Program-made: the position numbers and the translations under genes
In this document: one piece after another, positions 8,488 through 16,904 of the stretch
How positions within the stretch are numbered: the first letter of the stretch is position 1
Layout: every line of letters starts with the position of its first letter
The notes under the pieces: generated by a model
Database searches by the model: none
The model's input: the letters and a program-made list of their open reading frames with translations, nothing else
Told to the model about the DNA's origin: nothing
Assembly: GCF_000515415.1 (NCBI RefSeq)
Contig: NZ_KI911783.1
Location: 5,567,831 to 5,631,830, forward strand
From: Bradyrhizobium sp. WSM1417
GTDB lineage: Bacteria; Pseudomonadota; Alphaproteobacteria; Rhizobiales; Xanthobacteraceae
DNA: 64,000 nt
Direction: 5' to 3'

Positions 8488-9366
8488 ATGGCCAGAACCG
8501 CGTCCAAACCGATCCGCGCCTCCTCGTCCGCCGCCGCCGTGCTGGCGGACAGCATCGACGACGCTGCGTTCGCGACGACGCTTGCGAAAGGTCTCGTGGT
8601 GCTCGAAGCGTTCAAGGCGGGGGCGACGCAGCTCGGCAACATGGAGCTGTCGACGCTGACCGGGATTCCGCGCCCGACGGTGGCGCGACTGACTCATACG
8701 CTCGCCGAGCTCGGCTACCTCCGCTACGATTCCGAACGCGCCAAATATCGCGTCGGCGCGCGTGCACTTCGCATGGCGCATCCGCTGCTCGCTGACATGC
8801 AGTTCCGCCAGGTCGCGCGTCCCATGATGCAGGAGCTGGCACAAAGCGTGCGCGGCACGGTCTCGATCGGCCTGCTCGATGCGACCTCCATGATCTATGT
8901 CGAGACCGCGCGCTCCGGCGACGTCGGCCCGCACGTCCCCGACATCGGCATGCCCATTTCCGTGGTGATGACGGCAATGGGCCGTGCCGCCGCGGCGACC
9001 TTGCCGCAGGCTGATGCCGCGCTGCTCGAAACGCGCATTGCAAGCGAGGATACCGAGCTGTGGTCGGCCTTCCGCGAGACCTACCGCGCCGGCCTCGCAC
9101 AATGCGCCAGCCGCGGCTTCTGCACCTGCTTCGGCGAGTACATCGCCTCGATCCATGCCGTCGCCGCGCCGCTGTTTCATGCGCGTGAGGCGAAGCAGGC
9201 CTTTTCGATCAATTGCGGCATCCCCGCGTTCCGGCTCCAGCCCGGCCAGCTGGAGGGCGAGATCGGCCCGCGCATTGCCGCCCTTGCCGACAGCATCCGC
9301 ACCATGATTGGGGCGGCGCCGGCCACCGAAACACAAAAGCAAAACAAGAAGAGCGCCAAGCGATGA
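8488..9366 (+). CDS. IclR-family transcriptional regulator
   Basis: This 292-residue regulator has an N-terminal winged HTH at about residues 28-90 (KGLVVLEAF, then LTGIPRPTVARLTHTLAELG). The IclR effector domain at about 105-270 shows the MGRAAAAT motif and the conserved CFGEYIASIHAVAAPLF strand. It precedes two periplasmic receptor genes on the same strand, so it probably controls their expression in response to an aromatic or organic acid. Paired TGGACA elements lie upstream at about 8425 and 8452 and could be part of its operator. The translation start has no strong SD and could be slightly off. Confidence 0.88.
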   Translation: MARTASKPIRASSSAAAVLADSIDDAAFATTLAKGLVVLEAFKAGATQLGNMELSTLTGIPRPTVARLTHTLAELGYLRYDSERAKYRVGARALRMAHPLLADMQFRQVARPMMQELAQSVRGTVSIGLLDATSMIYVETARSGDVGPHVPDIGMPISVVMTAMGRAAAATLPQADAALLETRIASEDTELWSAFRETYRAGLAQCASRGFCTCFGEYIASIHAVAAPLFHAREAKQAFSINCGIPAFRLQPGQLEGEIGPRIAALADSIRTMIGAAPATETQKQNKKSAKR

Positions 9367-9402
9367 ACAAGACAATCGGCGCTCCGCCACCGGGAGGCCA
9401 CC

Positions 9403-10377
9403 ATGACCGTCACACGGCGAACATTTTTGGGCACCCTCGCCCTTTCGCTATCCGGACTTCCATTCCCCGCATGCGCTGAGGACGCCTGGCCGTCGCGTAT
9501 GGTGCGGCTGATCTCGCCTTACGGGCCCGGCGGCTCCAACGACATCTCGCTGCGGCTGCTGGCCGAAGAGTTCGGCCGCAACCTGCACCAGCAGTTTATC
9601 GTCGAGAACAAGCCGGGCGCCGGCACCCGCATCGCCAACGACACGGTCGCGCACGCGCCGGGCGACGGCTACACGCTCCTCTATGTCGCGGCGCCCTACG
9701 CCACCGCCGAAGCACTGTTCGGCAAGCTGACCTATGAGCGCAAGGATCTGCAGCCGGTCGCGATGGCGGTGATCGCGCCGCTGTTCCTGATCATCAGCGC
9801 GGACGCGCCGTTCAAGGCGCTTCCCGAATTGATCGCCTACGGCAAGTCGAAGCCGGATGGCCTGACCTTCGCCTCGCCCGGTGCCGGCTCGCAGCCACAT
9901 CTTGCCGGCGAACTCCTGTTCAGGGATGCCGGCGTCAAGGGGCTCAACATCCCCTTCCGTGGCGATGCCGCGTCCTACACCGAGCTGCTCGCCGGCCGCG
10001 TCGATGCCACGCTGACGGCGCTGCCGACCGCACTGCCCTACATCCAGAGCGGCAAGTTCATTGTGCTCGGCGTCGCTTCCGCCGAACGCAGCGCGCTCTA
10101 TCCGCAGGCGCCGACCCTGCGCGAGCAGGGTTTCCCCAACGTGGCTGCCGCCGGCTGGTACGGCTTCATGGCGCCTTCGACGACGCCGCGCGCCATCATC
10201 GACAAGCTGCAGGCCGAAGTGTTGCGCGCGCTGGCCGAGCCGGCGATCAAGGACAAGCTGACCGCCCAGGGCCTCGAAGTGCGCGCCGGCACCGCGTCCG
10301 AATTCGGCCAGTTCATCGACAACGAGACGCAGAAATGGACCAGGCTCATTCGCGAGGCCGGCCTCAAGGGCGAGTGA
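9403..10377 (+). CDS. Bug/TctC-family tripartite tricarboxylate transporter receptor
   Basis: The 324-residue periplasmic binding protein carries a Tat-like signal (RRTFLGTLALSLSGL) cleaved near PACAED. Family signatures are present: PYGPGGSNDI near residue 40, VENKPGAGTRIAND near 68 and DGYTLLYV near 88. A late STTPRAIIDKLQ motif follows. Bug proteins bind carboxylates and feed TctAB-type or signalling partners. No tctA or tctB is adjacent, so this is an orphan receptor, common in Bradyrhizobium and Burkholderiales. The start follows GGGAGGCC. The following ABC-type receptor gene begins 22 bases after its stop. Confidence 0.9.
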   Translation: MTVTRRTFLGTLALSLSGLPFPACAEDAWPSRMVRLISPYGPGGSNDISLRLLAEEFGRNLHQQFIVENKPGAGTRIANDTVAHAPGDGYTLLYVAAPYATAEALFGKLTYERKDLQPVAMAVIAPLFLIISADAPFKALPELIAYGKSKPDGLTFASPGAGSQPHLAGELLFRDAGVKGLNIPFRGDAASYTELLAGRVDATLTALPTALPYIQSGKFIVLGVASAERSALYPQAPTLREQGFPNVAAAGWYGFMAPSTTPRAIIDKLQAEVLRALAEPAIKDKLTAQGLEVRAGTASEFGQFIDNETQKWTRLIREAGLKGE

Positions 10378-10399
10378 CAGTCACGAACAGGGAATGGAA

Positions 10400-11620
10400 A
10401 TGAAAAGCATGTTTCTCAGACGTGTCGCGGCAGGCGCGATCGCTCTGGCGCTGTCGATCCCGGCAGCACAGGCGCAGAAGAAGTACGATCCCGGCGCGTC
10501 CGACACCGAGATCAAGGTCGGCCAGACCGTCCCGCTCAGCGGGCCGGCCTCGGCCTATGCCGTCATCGGCAAGACCCAAGCCGCCTACATGAAGATGATC
10601 AACGACCAGGGCGGCATCAACGGCCGCAAGGTCAATCTGATCCAGTATGACGACGCCTATTCGCCGCCGAAGACGGTTGAGCAGACCCGCAAGCTGGTCG
10701 AAAGCGACGAGGTGCTGCTGACCTTCCAGATCATCGGCACGGCGCCGAATGTCGCCGTGCAAAAATATCTTAACGCCAAGAAGGTCCCGCAGCTCTTCGC
10801 GGCAACGGGCGCGGCGCGTTTCACTGATCCGAAGAACTTCCCCTGGACCATGGGCTTCAACCCGTCCTACCTCGTCGAGGGCCGGATCTACGCGCAATAT
10901 ATCCTGAAGAACCATCCGAACGCCAAGGTCGGCGTGCTCTATCAGAACGACGATCTCGGCAAGGACTACCTCGCCGGCTTCAAAGCAGGTCTCGGTGACA
11001 AGTCGAAGATGATCGTCGCCGAGACGTCCTACGAGATCACCGAGCCGACCATCGACTCGCAGATCCTGCGGTTGAAGGATGCAGGTGCCGACGTGCTGTT
11101 CAGCGCCACGACGCCGAAACAGGCCGCGCAGGCGATCAAGAAGGTCGCCGAGATCGGCTGGAAGCCGCTGCACATCATCGACATCAACGCCTCCTCGGTC
11201 AGCGCGGTGCTGAAACCCGCCGGACTCGACAACGCCAAGGGCGTCGTCAGCGTCGGTTATGTCAAGGATTCGGCCGATCCCGAATGGAAGGACGATCCCG
11301 GCATGAAGCGATATCTCGCCTTCATGACCAAATACTACCCGGAGGGCGACAGGGATTCGAACCTGAACGTCTACGGCTATATCACCGCGCAGCTGCTGGT
11401 GCAGGTGCTGAAGCAATGCGGCGACGATCTCACGCGCGAGAACGTGATGCGCCAGGCCGCCAGCCTGAACAACATCACACTCGACCTGACGCTGCCGGGC
11501 ATCTCGGTGACGACCACGCCGACCGACTACCGCGTCAACAAGCAGTTCCAGATGGTGCAGTTCGACGGCCAGCGCTGGCAGAAACTCGGCGACATCGTCA
11601 CGGACGAGGCGAAGGAATGA
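10400..11620 (+). CDS. ABC transporter substrate-binding protein, branched-chain amino acid/aromatic type
   Basis: This 406-residue Peripla_BP_6 receptor has a signal peptide with RRVAAGAIALALSIPAAQAQ. LivJ-like features include IKVGQTVPLSGPASAYAVIG near the N terminus, INDQGGINGRKV, a VGVLYQNDDLGKDYLAGF segment starting the second lobe, and GADVLFSATTPKQAAQAIKK. I start at ATG 10400, five bases after AGGGAA; an ATG six bases earlier is too close to that RBS. No permease or ATPase genes accompany it. Similar receptors in rhizobia take up aromatic acids or amides, but the ligand is unknown here. A GC hairpin follows its stop. Confidence 0.9.
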   Translation: MKSMFLRRVAAGAIALALSIPAAQAQKKYDPGASDTEIKVGQTVPLSGPASAYAVIGKTQAAYMKMINDQGGINGRKVNLIQYDDAYSPPKTVEQTRKLVESDEVLLTFQIIGTAPNVAVQKYLNAKKVPQLFAATGAARFTDPKNFPWTMGFNPSYLVEGRIYAQYILKNHPNAKVGVLYQNDDLGKDYLAGFKAGLGDKSKMIVAETSYEITEPTIDSQILRLKDAGADVLFSATTPKQAAQAIKKVAEIGWKPLHIIDINASSVSAVLKPAGLDNAKGVVSVGYVKDSADPEWKDDPGMKRYLAFMTKYYPEGDRDSNLNVYGYITAQLLVQVLKQCGDDLTRENVMRQAASLNNITLDLTLPGISVTTTPTDYRVNKQFQMVQFDGQRWQKLGDIVTDEAKE

Positions 11621-11621
11621 A

Positions 11622-11644
11622 GCGCCCCTCTTCCTGAGGGGCGC
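11622..11644 (+). terminator. Hairpin after the ABC receptor gene
   Basis: GCGCCCCTC (11622-11630) pairs perfectly with GAGGGGCGC (11636-11644) around a TTCCT loop, directly after the stop codon. There is no T-run, so it may be a weak or Rho-aided terminator. Confidence 0.5.
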
Positions 11645-11660
11645 GCGCCTCGAAGAATAA

Positions 11661-11728
11661 GGGCCTCACCGATGGTCCTCGTGCTTCGAGGCGGCCGCTC
11701 CGCGGCCTCCTCGGCATGAAGGAGGAAG
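11661..11728. repeat. Bradyrhizobial extragenic palindrome (CTTCGAGG/CATGAAGGAGG type)
   Basis: The element contains TCCTCGTGCTTCGAGG, the inner palindrome GGCGGCCGCTCCGCGGCC and CCTCCTCGGCATGAAGGAGG. This resembles the ubiquitous rhizobial intergenic palindromes of the form CTCATGGTTCGAGACG. A related but distinct copy lies at 60419-60533. It occupies the space between the receptor gene and the AHSA1 gene. Confidence 0.55.
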
Positions 11729-11735
11729 GTGGCTG

Positions 11736-12227
11736 CTACCTCTTCATCCCACCCACATAGGCTGCGAGCTTGTCGAGGGTCTGGTAGCCGTATTCGACGG
11801 CACCGAAGCTGATCATGCCGTCGCGCTGCGCCGTGCTCGACGCCAGCTGCCGCATCATCAGAACCGTCTTGCCGTTGCTCTGTTCGGCGAAGGTGATTGT
11901 GAAACGGAACAGTCCGGGATCCTCATCCTGGTCGTCGCCGTGATCCATCTCCATCAGCGACGGCCGCTCGATGCGGCGAAAGCGCATGCGGTTCGGGTAG
12001 ACGGTGCCGTCGGGACCGATCATGTTGAAGCGCCAGACGCCGCCGACCCGCACGTCGATCTCGAAGGTCTCGAGCTTGAAACCCTTCGGCCCGAACCATT
12101 GCGGCAGGTGCTTCGGGTCGGACCACGCTTCGAACACCAGATCGCGCGGCGCATCGATCACGCGCGACATCACGATCTCGCGGTCGAGCGACCATTGCGA
12201 CAAAGCGGGATTGGCAGAATTCGTCAT
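11736..12227 (-). CDS. AHSA1/SRPBCC-domain protein
   Basis: The 163-residue START-like protein opens its hydrophobic-cavity fold with MSRVIDAPRDLVFEAWSDP. It shows the family marks HLPQWFGPKGF and GGVWRFNMIGPDG, and a closing helix with GYQTLDKLAAYV. SRPBCC proteins bind hydrophobic ligands. This small Aha1-C-like group is very often encoded directly after an ArsR repressor, as here: the ArsR gene ends three bases before this start. The pair is probably a ligand- or stress-responsive unit under autoregulation. The exact ligand is unknown. Confidence 0.85.
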   Translation of the reverse strand: MTNSANPALSQWSLDREIVMSRVIDAPRDLVFEAWSDPKHLPQWFGPKGFKLETFEIDVRVGGVWRFNMIGPDGTVYPNRMRFRRIERPSLMEMDHGDDQDEDPGLFRFTITFAEQSNGKTVLMMRQLASSTAQRDGMISFGAVEYGYQTLDKLAAYVGGMKR

Positions 12228-12229
12228 CG

Positions 12230-12622
12230 TCAGGAACCTTTCCGTTTGGTTGTCTTGTTAGTTGGTTTGGACGGCCGCTTGGCAGCCGTCCGCTCTTTCT
12301 TCAGCTTCATCACATAGGCTTCGAAGCGATCGAGCCGCGCCTCCCAGATCGCACGCTGGTGCTGGAACCAGTCCTCCGCGCTGAGGAGCGCGTCAGGACT
12401 CAGGCGGCAGGTGCGAACCCGGCCGGATTTCTCCGACAGGACGAGCCCGCTCGTCTCCAGCACCTGGATGTGTTTCATGAAGCTCGGCAGCGCCATCTCG
12501 AAGGGATCGGCAAGCTCGCCGACCGACGCCTCGCCGGCGCAGAGCCGCATCACGATCGCCCGCCGGGTGGGATCGGCAAGGGCCGCGAAAATCTGATCGA
12601 GCCGGGATAATTGGTTAGCCAT
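12230..12622 (-). CDS. ArsR-family repressor
   Basis: The protein has 130 residues. The winged HTH begins at LDQIFAALADPTRRAIVMRL, with recognition helix region EMALPSFMKHIQVLETSGLV. There is no metal-binding CxC motif in the alpha-3 helix, so this belongs to the metal-independent SRPBCC-linked ArsR group. The C-terminal tail is very basic (KPTNKTTKRKGS). I start at ATG 12622, which itself lies inside an 18-base palindrome; a second copy of the palindrome lies 50 bases upstream. The gene is therefore probably autoregulated together with the downstream AHSA1 gene. Confidence 0.88.
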   Translation of the reverse strand: MANQLSRLDQIFAALADPTRRAIVMRLCAGEASVGELADPFEMALPSFMKHIQVLETSGLVLSEKSGRVRTCRLSPDALLSAEDWFQHQRAIWEARLDRFEAYVMKLKKERTAAKRPSKPTNKTTKRKGS

Positions 12623-12631
12623 GGAGCTAAC
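12614..12631. promoter_or_regulatory. ArsR operator 1, overlapping the arsR start codon
   Basis: GTTAGC-N6-GCTAAC is a perfect palindrome with six-base arms whose spacer contains the start codon (read on the minus strand). Bound repressor would cover the translation start region and the early transcript. Confidence 0.6.
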
Positions 12632-12663
12632 TATAGGCCTGTCGCCATCCGGCGTCAACAATT

Positions 12664-12681
12664 GTTAGCCAATCAGCTAAG
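12664..12681. promoter_or_regulatory. ArsR operator 2
   Basis: GTTAGC-N6-GCTAAG repeats the motif of the first site. The centres lie exactly 50 bases apart, close to five helical turns, so two dimers would face the same side of the DNA. Confidence 0.6.
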
Positions 12682-12698
12682 TGAAATTTTGCCGACTG

Positions 12699-12785
12699 GT
12701 AGCCTGGATGAAGCGAAGCGTAATCCGGGGCCGCTCGCTCGGCTGCGGCACTTTCCCGGATTGCGCTTCGCTCCAGCCAGGCTAC
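12699..12785. repeat. Long inverted repeat (extragenic palindrome)
   Basis: The left arm at 12699-12730 begins GTAGCCTGGATGAAGCG. The right arm at 12755-12785 ends CTCCAGCCAGGCTAC. They pair over roughly 30 bases with few mismatches, giving a large cruciform or RNA hairpin. This is the GTAGCCTGG/GTAGCCCGG family of rhizobial intergenic repeats. It separates the divergent ArsR promoter from the hydrolase gene. Confidence 0.75.
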
Positions 12786-12897
12786 GGACTGTCGCAAGGC
12801 TCCGCAGACGGAACCCACCACGCGCGATCGTGAATAGGGAGGCACGGCCCTTCCCGCTACAAGAGACCGGGGGCGCATCGAATCCTGCGTCAGAGCC

Positions 12898-14061
12898 GTG
12901 CCGTCTGTTGTCACCTCATCGTATCTCACCCGACGGGCGCTCGCCCGGGCTGCGCTCGTTCCGCTCGCGCTTGCCTGGCCGCGCGGCGCCGCCGCGGATT
13001 CCGACATGATCGCGCAGATGCGCGACATCGTCGCGAACGAGCTGGCGCCGACCGCGACGCCGGACCAGTCGGGCGGTCTCGCCGTTACGCTTTATGCCGG
13101 CAGCCATCTCGAGTTCTTCAACTACGGCTTTGCCGACGACACCACGCGAAGGCCGATCACGCCGGACACGCTGTTCAACCTCGGCTCCCTGCGCAAGCCG
13201 TTCGAGGCGACGCTGCTTGCGCTCGGCGCCCTCCGCGGCGAGCTGCGCCTCGACGATCGTCTGGCGAAATATCTCCCCGAGCTCACCGGCGACTATGTCC
13301 GCCGCGTCACCGTCGGCGAGCTCGTCACGCACACCTCAGGCATGCTGCTGCCGACCGACCATCCGCCGTGGCCAAGCGACATGTTTTCCCGCGCGCAGCT
13401 CATCGACATGTTCAACAGCTGGCGACCGCAAGCCGGCGAAGTGCCCGGCAAGCAGCGCGTCTACAGCCACGCCGGCTACGTGTTGCTTCAGCTCGTGCTC
13501 GAGCGCTGTTATGGCGCTCCGATCTCGACCCTGTTCGAACAACGCATCCTCAAGCCGATCGGCATGAATGCGACCTCCGTGCCCGAACGCGGCGAGGACA
13601 GCCGTGCCGTCATGGACGAGGCCTGGATGCAGCGCGCGGTCCAGGGCTACTCGGATCAGGGCATGGCGATCGGCCCCATCGGCAACCAGCAGAGCTATTT
13701 TGATTTTCCCGGCACGGGCCAGATGTTCTCCTCGCCACGGGACCTCGCGACCTTCGTTGCGGCCTGCGTCGACGGGCGGACGATCGAGCCTCACTTGCGC
13801 GAGGCATTGCGGATGACGCAGCACGAGATCTTCCGCGTCGACGACAAGTTCGGCCAGGGAATGGCCTGGGAGACGGTGCATCTTCCAGGCGTGACCATCG
13901 TCGACAAGCCGGGCGGGCTCAACAACGCCTCCGCCTATATCGGCCTCGTGCCGGCGCAGCGGATCGGGATCGTGCTGCTCGCCAATCGTGGCGAATATCC
14001 CCACGAGATCGCGCGCTACAGGATCCTGCCGGCGTTGGCGCACCTCGTGGCTTCGCACTGA
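12898..14061 (+). CDS. Serine hydrolase of the class C beta-lactamase/PBP-like family
   Basis: The 387-residue exported protein has a twin-Arg/Ala-rich signal (TRRALARAALVPLALAWPRG). Family motifs are SLRK (nucleophile Ser and Lys) near residue 98, VGELVTHTSGM near 140, YSH near 184 and DKPGG near 336. In beta-lactamases the second motif is Tyr-x-Asn; here His replaces Asn. This suggests an esterase or D-aminopeptidase-like activity rather than true beta-lactamase. The start is GTG at 12898 with no strong SD, so the N terminus is uncertain. It ends at a strong bidirectional terminator facing the porin gene. Confidence 0.82.
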   Translation: MPSVVTSSYLTRRALARAALVPLALAWPRGAAADSDMIAQMRDIVANELAPTATPDQSGGLAVTLYAGSHLEFFNYGFADDTTRRPITPDTLFNLGSLRKPFEATLLALGALRGELRLDDRLAKYLPELTGDYVRRVTVGELVTHTSGMLLPTDHPPWPSDMFSRAQLIDMFNSWRPQAGEVPGKQRVYSHAGYVLLQLVLERCYGAPISTLFEQRILKPIGMNATSVPERGEDSRAVMDEAWMQRAVQGYSDQGMAIGPIGNQQSYFDFPGTGQMFSSPRDLATFVAACVDGRTIEPHLREALRMTQHEIFRVDDKFGQGMAWETVHLPGVTIVDKPGGLNNASAYIGLVPAQRIGIVLLANRGEYPHEIARYRILPALAHLVASH

Positions 14062-14082
14062 ACCCCGCGGCCCGCCAAAACA

Positions 14083-14111
14083 GGAAAGCCCCGGCCAGGC
14101 CGGGGCTTTCC
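14083..14111. terminator. Bidirectional terminator between convergent genes
   Basis: GGAAAGCCCCGG (14083-14094) pairs perfectly with CCGGGGCTTTCC (14100-14111) around a five-base loop. The A- and T-containing stem ends can serve both strands, ending the hydrolase gene and the outer membrane protein gene. Confidence 0.85.
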
Positions 14112-14134
14112 ACGCCAGGGATGGAACGGGATGC

Positions 14135-14971
14135 TCAGTACCTGGCGACGACCGGTCCGCCGAACTTGTAGTTCACGCCGACGCGCACGATGTTCGATTT
14201 GAGATCGACCGAGTGGGTGTAGACGTTGCTCGGAGACGGCGTGGTGCCTGCGAAAGTCACAAGATTGGTGCTGGTTGCCGTCGCGCGGCCGAGATCGACA
14301 TAGAGATATTCGGCCTTGAGCGACCAGCCGCCACCGAACGCATATTCGGTGCCGACGCCTGCGGTCCAGCCGACGCGGGTATCGCGGATCGTTCCGGATT
14401 CGGTCGCGCCACCGATGAACGTGTCGGTGAAGTTGAAATTACCCTTCACTTCGGCGATCGCTGCACCGCCTGTGCCGTAGAGCAGCCAGGTCGGAGCCGC
14501 GAGGAAACCGATGCGGCCCCGAATGGTGGCAAGCCAGTCGGCTGAGACCGATGAATTGACAATGAAGGTGTCCGGCGCGCAGCAGGGATAGAGTGCCGAG
14601 CCACTCGCGCGGCCCTTGAAACCGAAATAGTTGATGTCGCCTTCGAGGCCGAGCACGGCGTGGTTGACCTGCCAGTTGTAGCCCGCGGTGAAGCCGCCGG
14701 TTACGCTGGAGCTGTTGACGCCCTGGGCACCGACCGCGTTGACGGCGGGGACGCTGCTGGCGGCGAAGTAGCCGGCCGGCGTCCAGATCGTAGAGGTGTT
14801 GAGATCGGCGTTGCCCCACTGCCCGCCGACATTGCCGCCGACGTAAAAGCCGGTCCAGTTGTAGGCCGTCGCCATCATCGGCGCCTTGGTGTAGTGCGCC
14901 GCGAGGTCGGCCGCCTGCACGGATGCGGAGCCCAAGACAGCCGCGGCGACCGCCAGCAAAAACTTCTTCAT
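14135..14971 (-). CDS. Outer-membrane beta-barrel protein (Omp25/RopB-like)
   Basis: This 278-residue outer membrane protein has a signal peptide MKKFLLAVAAAVLGSASVQA, then YNWTGFYVGGNVGGQWG, the hallmark first strand of the rhizobial opacity/Omp25 family. It ends in alternating strands closing with GVNYKFGGPVVARY, where the terminal aromatic residue suits BAM recognition. Family members are abundant small porin-like or structural surface proteins. The gene stands alone with its own terminator. The start at 14971 follows GGAGAC. Confidence 0.9.
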   Translation of the reverse strand: MKKFLLAVAAAVLGSASVQAADLAAHYTKAPMMATAYNWTGFYVGGNVGGQWGNADLNTSTIWTPAGYFAASSVPAVNAVGAQGVNSSSVTGGFTAGYNWQVNHAVLGLEGDINYFGFKGRASGSALYPCCAPDTFIVNSSVSADWLATIRGRIGFLAAPTWLLYGTGGAAIAEVKGNFNFTDTFIGGATESGTIRDTRVGWTAGVGTEYAFGGGWSLKAEYLYVDLGRATATSTNLVTFAGTTPSPSNVYTHSVDLKSNIVRVGVNYKFGGPVVARY

Positions 14972-15242
14972 TCCAGTCTCCTTGCCTCACGCGATTGATC
15001 TCGCGTTTCGAATGCGCGCGGGCGGAAGGCGTCCGGCGCAGATCGGGCATAGGCTGCCGGTCCCTCGCCGTCTTGGGCTGCGGCGAAGTTCATAAGGACT
15101 GTGACGTAGTGCGCGCCGTGCGGCACGCGAACCGTGACGGGTGTGACCGAGCGGCAACGCGTGATGTCAAATCCGCGGCGCACGACGCACGTCCGTGTCG
15201 CATCGCGACAAGCGCGCGAAACGCGATTCGAGCCCCCGCGTC

Positions 15243-15950
15243 TCAGACCGAACGCGTCAGTCCGCCGTCGACACGGATGTTCTGTCCCGTGATGTAGGCC
15301 GCACCGTCGGACGCCAGGAACGAGATCGTCGCGGCGATCTCCTCGACCTTGCCGTAGCGCCGCATCGGCACGCTGTCGCGGCGTGCATCCAGCTGCGGCA
15401 GGCTGTCGATCCAGCCCGGCAGCACATTGTTCATGCGGATGTTGTCGGCGGCATGGGTGTCGGTGAAAATCTTGGTGAAGGCGGCAAGGCCAGCGCGAAA
15501 CACCGCAGAGGTCGGAAACATCGCAATCGGCTCGAATGCCCAGGCGGTCGAGATGTTGATGATGGCGCCGCCCTTTTGCGTCTGCATGATTGGCATCACC
15601 AGCCGGGTCGGACGGATCACGTTGAGCAGATAGGTGTCGAGGCCGGTGTGCCACTGCTCGTCGGTGATCTCCGTGATCGCCGCGCGGGGGCCATGGCCCG
15701 CGCTGTTGACGAGCACGTCGATGCGTCCCCATTTGGCCATTGCCCCGTCGACAAGCCGCTTCAGATCGTCGTTCGACTTGTTGGAACCGGTGACGCCCAA
15801 TCCGCCGAGCTCGGCTGCCAGCGCCTCGCCCTTGCCGGAGGAGGATAGGATGGCGACGCGAAAGCCGTCGGCTGCGAGCCGGCGCGCAGCCCCTGCCCCC
15901 ATGCCGCTGCCGCCGGCGGTCACGAGTGCGATTTTCTCTGCTGCTGCCAT
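15243..15950 (-). CDS. SDR-family protein lacking the canonical Tyr-xxx-Lys
   Basis: This 235-residue Rossmann protein has the cofactor motif TAGGSGMGAGAAR near residue 10 and NSAG in place of NNAG near residue 83. The C-terminal ITGQNIRVDGG is typical. The segment that should hold YxxxK reads FPTSAVFRAGLAAF, so neither the catalytic Tyr nor Lys is present (Ser/Thr and Arg/Phe instead). The Ser of the triad may survive in NISTAW. The motif NNVLPGWIDSLP suggests a conserved divergent subfamily. It may bind NAD(P) without classical catalysis. I start at ATG 15950. Confidence 0.82.
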   Translation of the reverse strand: MAAAEKIALVTAGGSGMGAGAARRLAADGFRVAILSSSGKGEALAAELGGLGVTGSNKSNDDLKRLVDGAMAKWGRIDVLVNSAGHGPRAAITEITDEQWHTGLDTYLLNVIRPTRLVMPIMQTQKGGAIINISTAWAFEPIAMFPTSAVFRAGLAAFTKIFTDTHAADNIRMNNVLPGWIDSLPQLDARRDSVPMRRYGKVEEIAATISFLASDGAAYITGQNIRVDGGLTRSV

Positions 15951-16060
15951 GACCGATGAACCCCTGTGATATCGTTGAGGCGAGCCGCGAGCCCGGCCTA
16001 TCATGAGGCCTTCTACCGCCGGACCGGCCGGAAGGTCCACCGTCGAAAGCGAATTGAAAG

Positions 16061-16903
16061 ATGAGCGACTTGCAGATCCGCAATTTGCGCCCCGAGGAGA
16101 TCGCCATCGCCGTCGACTGGGCCGCGGCCGAGGGCTGGAATCCGGGCCTCTCCGACGCCGCCTGTTTCGCGATCCCCGACGCGAAGGGCTTCTTAGTCGG
16201 CGAGATCGACGGCGAGCCGGTCGCGACCGTCTCCTGCGTCAATTACGACGATCGCTTCGCATTTCTCGGCTTCTACATCGTGCGATCGAATTTTCGCGAC
16301 AGAGGCCACGGCCTGCACATCTGGAACGCGGCGATCGCGCATGCGGGCGCTCGCGTGATCGGCCTCGACGGCGTCGTCACGCAACAGGAAAACTACAAAA
16401 AGTCCGGCTTCCAGCTTGCTTACGCCAATATCCGCTATGGCGGCATCGTCGCCGCGCCATCAAGGCCGCCCGCCGAAATCGTTGCGCTCGACACGATCCC
16501 GTTCGCGCTCGTCGAAGCCGACGATGCAACGGTGTTCCCGGCTCCGCGCAGCGCCTTCCTGCGTGCCTGGATCGGCACGTCAGGGCATGTCGGCCGCGCG
16601 CTGCTGCGCGACGGCAAGCTCGCTGCATGGGGCGTGATCCGGCCGTGCCGGACCGGCCGCAAGATCGGCCCGCTCGTCGCCGACGACCGCGCGGCGGCCG
16701 ACGCAATCGTGCAGGCCTTGCTAGCGAGCGCAAACGGCGGCGAGATCTTCCTCGACGTCCCCGCCGTCAATCGCGAGGCGATTGCGCTCGCAGAATCGCT
16801 CGGGCTGAAGCCGGTGTTCGAGACGGCGCGGATGTACACGGGACCGATCGCGCCGCTGCGGATCGACCGCGTCTTCGGCGTGACCAGTTTCGAGTTGGGC
16901 TAG
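16061..16903 (+). CDS. GNAT-family N-acetyltransferase (two-domain)
   Basis: The 280-residue protein has an N-terminal GNAT domain at about residues 1-130 (IRNLRPEEIAIAVDWAAAEG opening, FYIVRSNFRDRGHGLHIW as the acetyl-CoA loop with RxxGxG-like RDRGHG). A second domain at about 150-280 resembles the C-terminal GNAT-like half of YitH-type proteins. Substrate unknown. It is divergent from the atypical SDR and converges with the next gene with only one base between the stops. Confidence 0.85.
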   Translation: MSDLQIRNLRPEEIAIAVDWAAAEGWNPGLSDAACFAIPDAKGFLVGEIDGEPVATVSCVNYDDRFAFLGFYIVRSNFRDRGHGLHIWNAAIAHAGARVIGLDGVVTQQENYKKSGFQLAYANIRYGGIVAAPSRPPAEIVALDTIPFALVEADDATVFPAPRSAFLRAWIGTSGHVGRALLRDGKLAAWGVIRPCRTGRKIGPLVADDRAAADAIVQALLASANGGEIFLDVPAVNREAIALAESLGLKPVFETARMYTGPIAPLRIDRVFGVTSFELG

Positions 16904-16904
16904 C

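Noticed and set aside
12898..14061. True class C beta-lactamase conferring resistance
   Set aside because: The Tyr-x-Asn motif is changed to YSH and the KTG motif to KPG, so an esterase/peptidase-like role is more likely.
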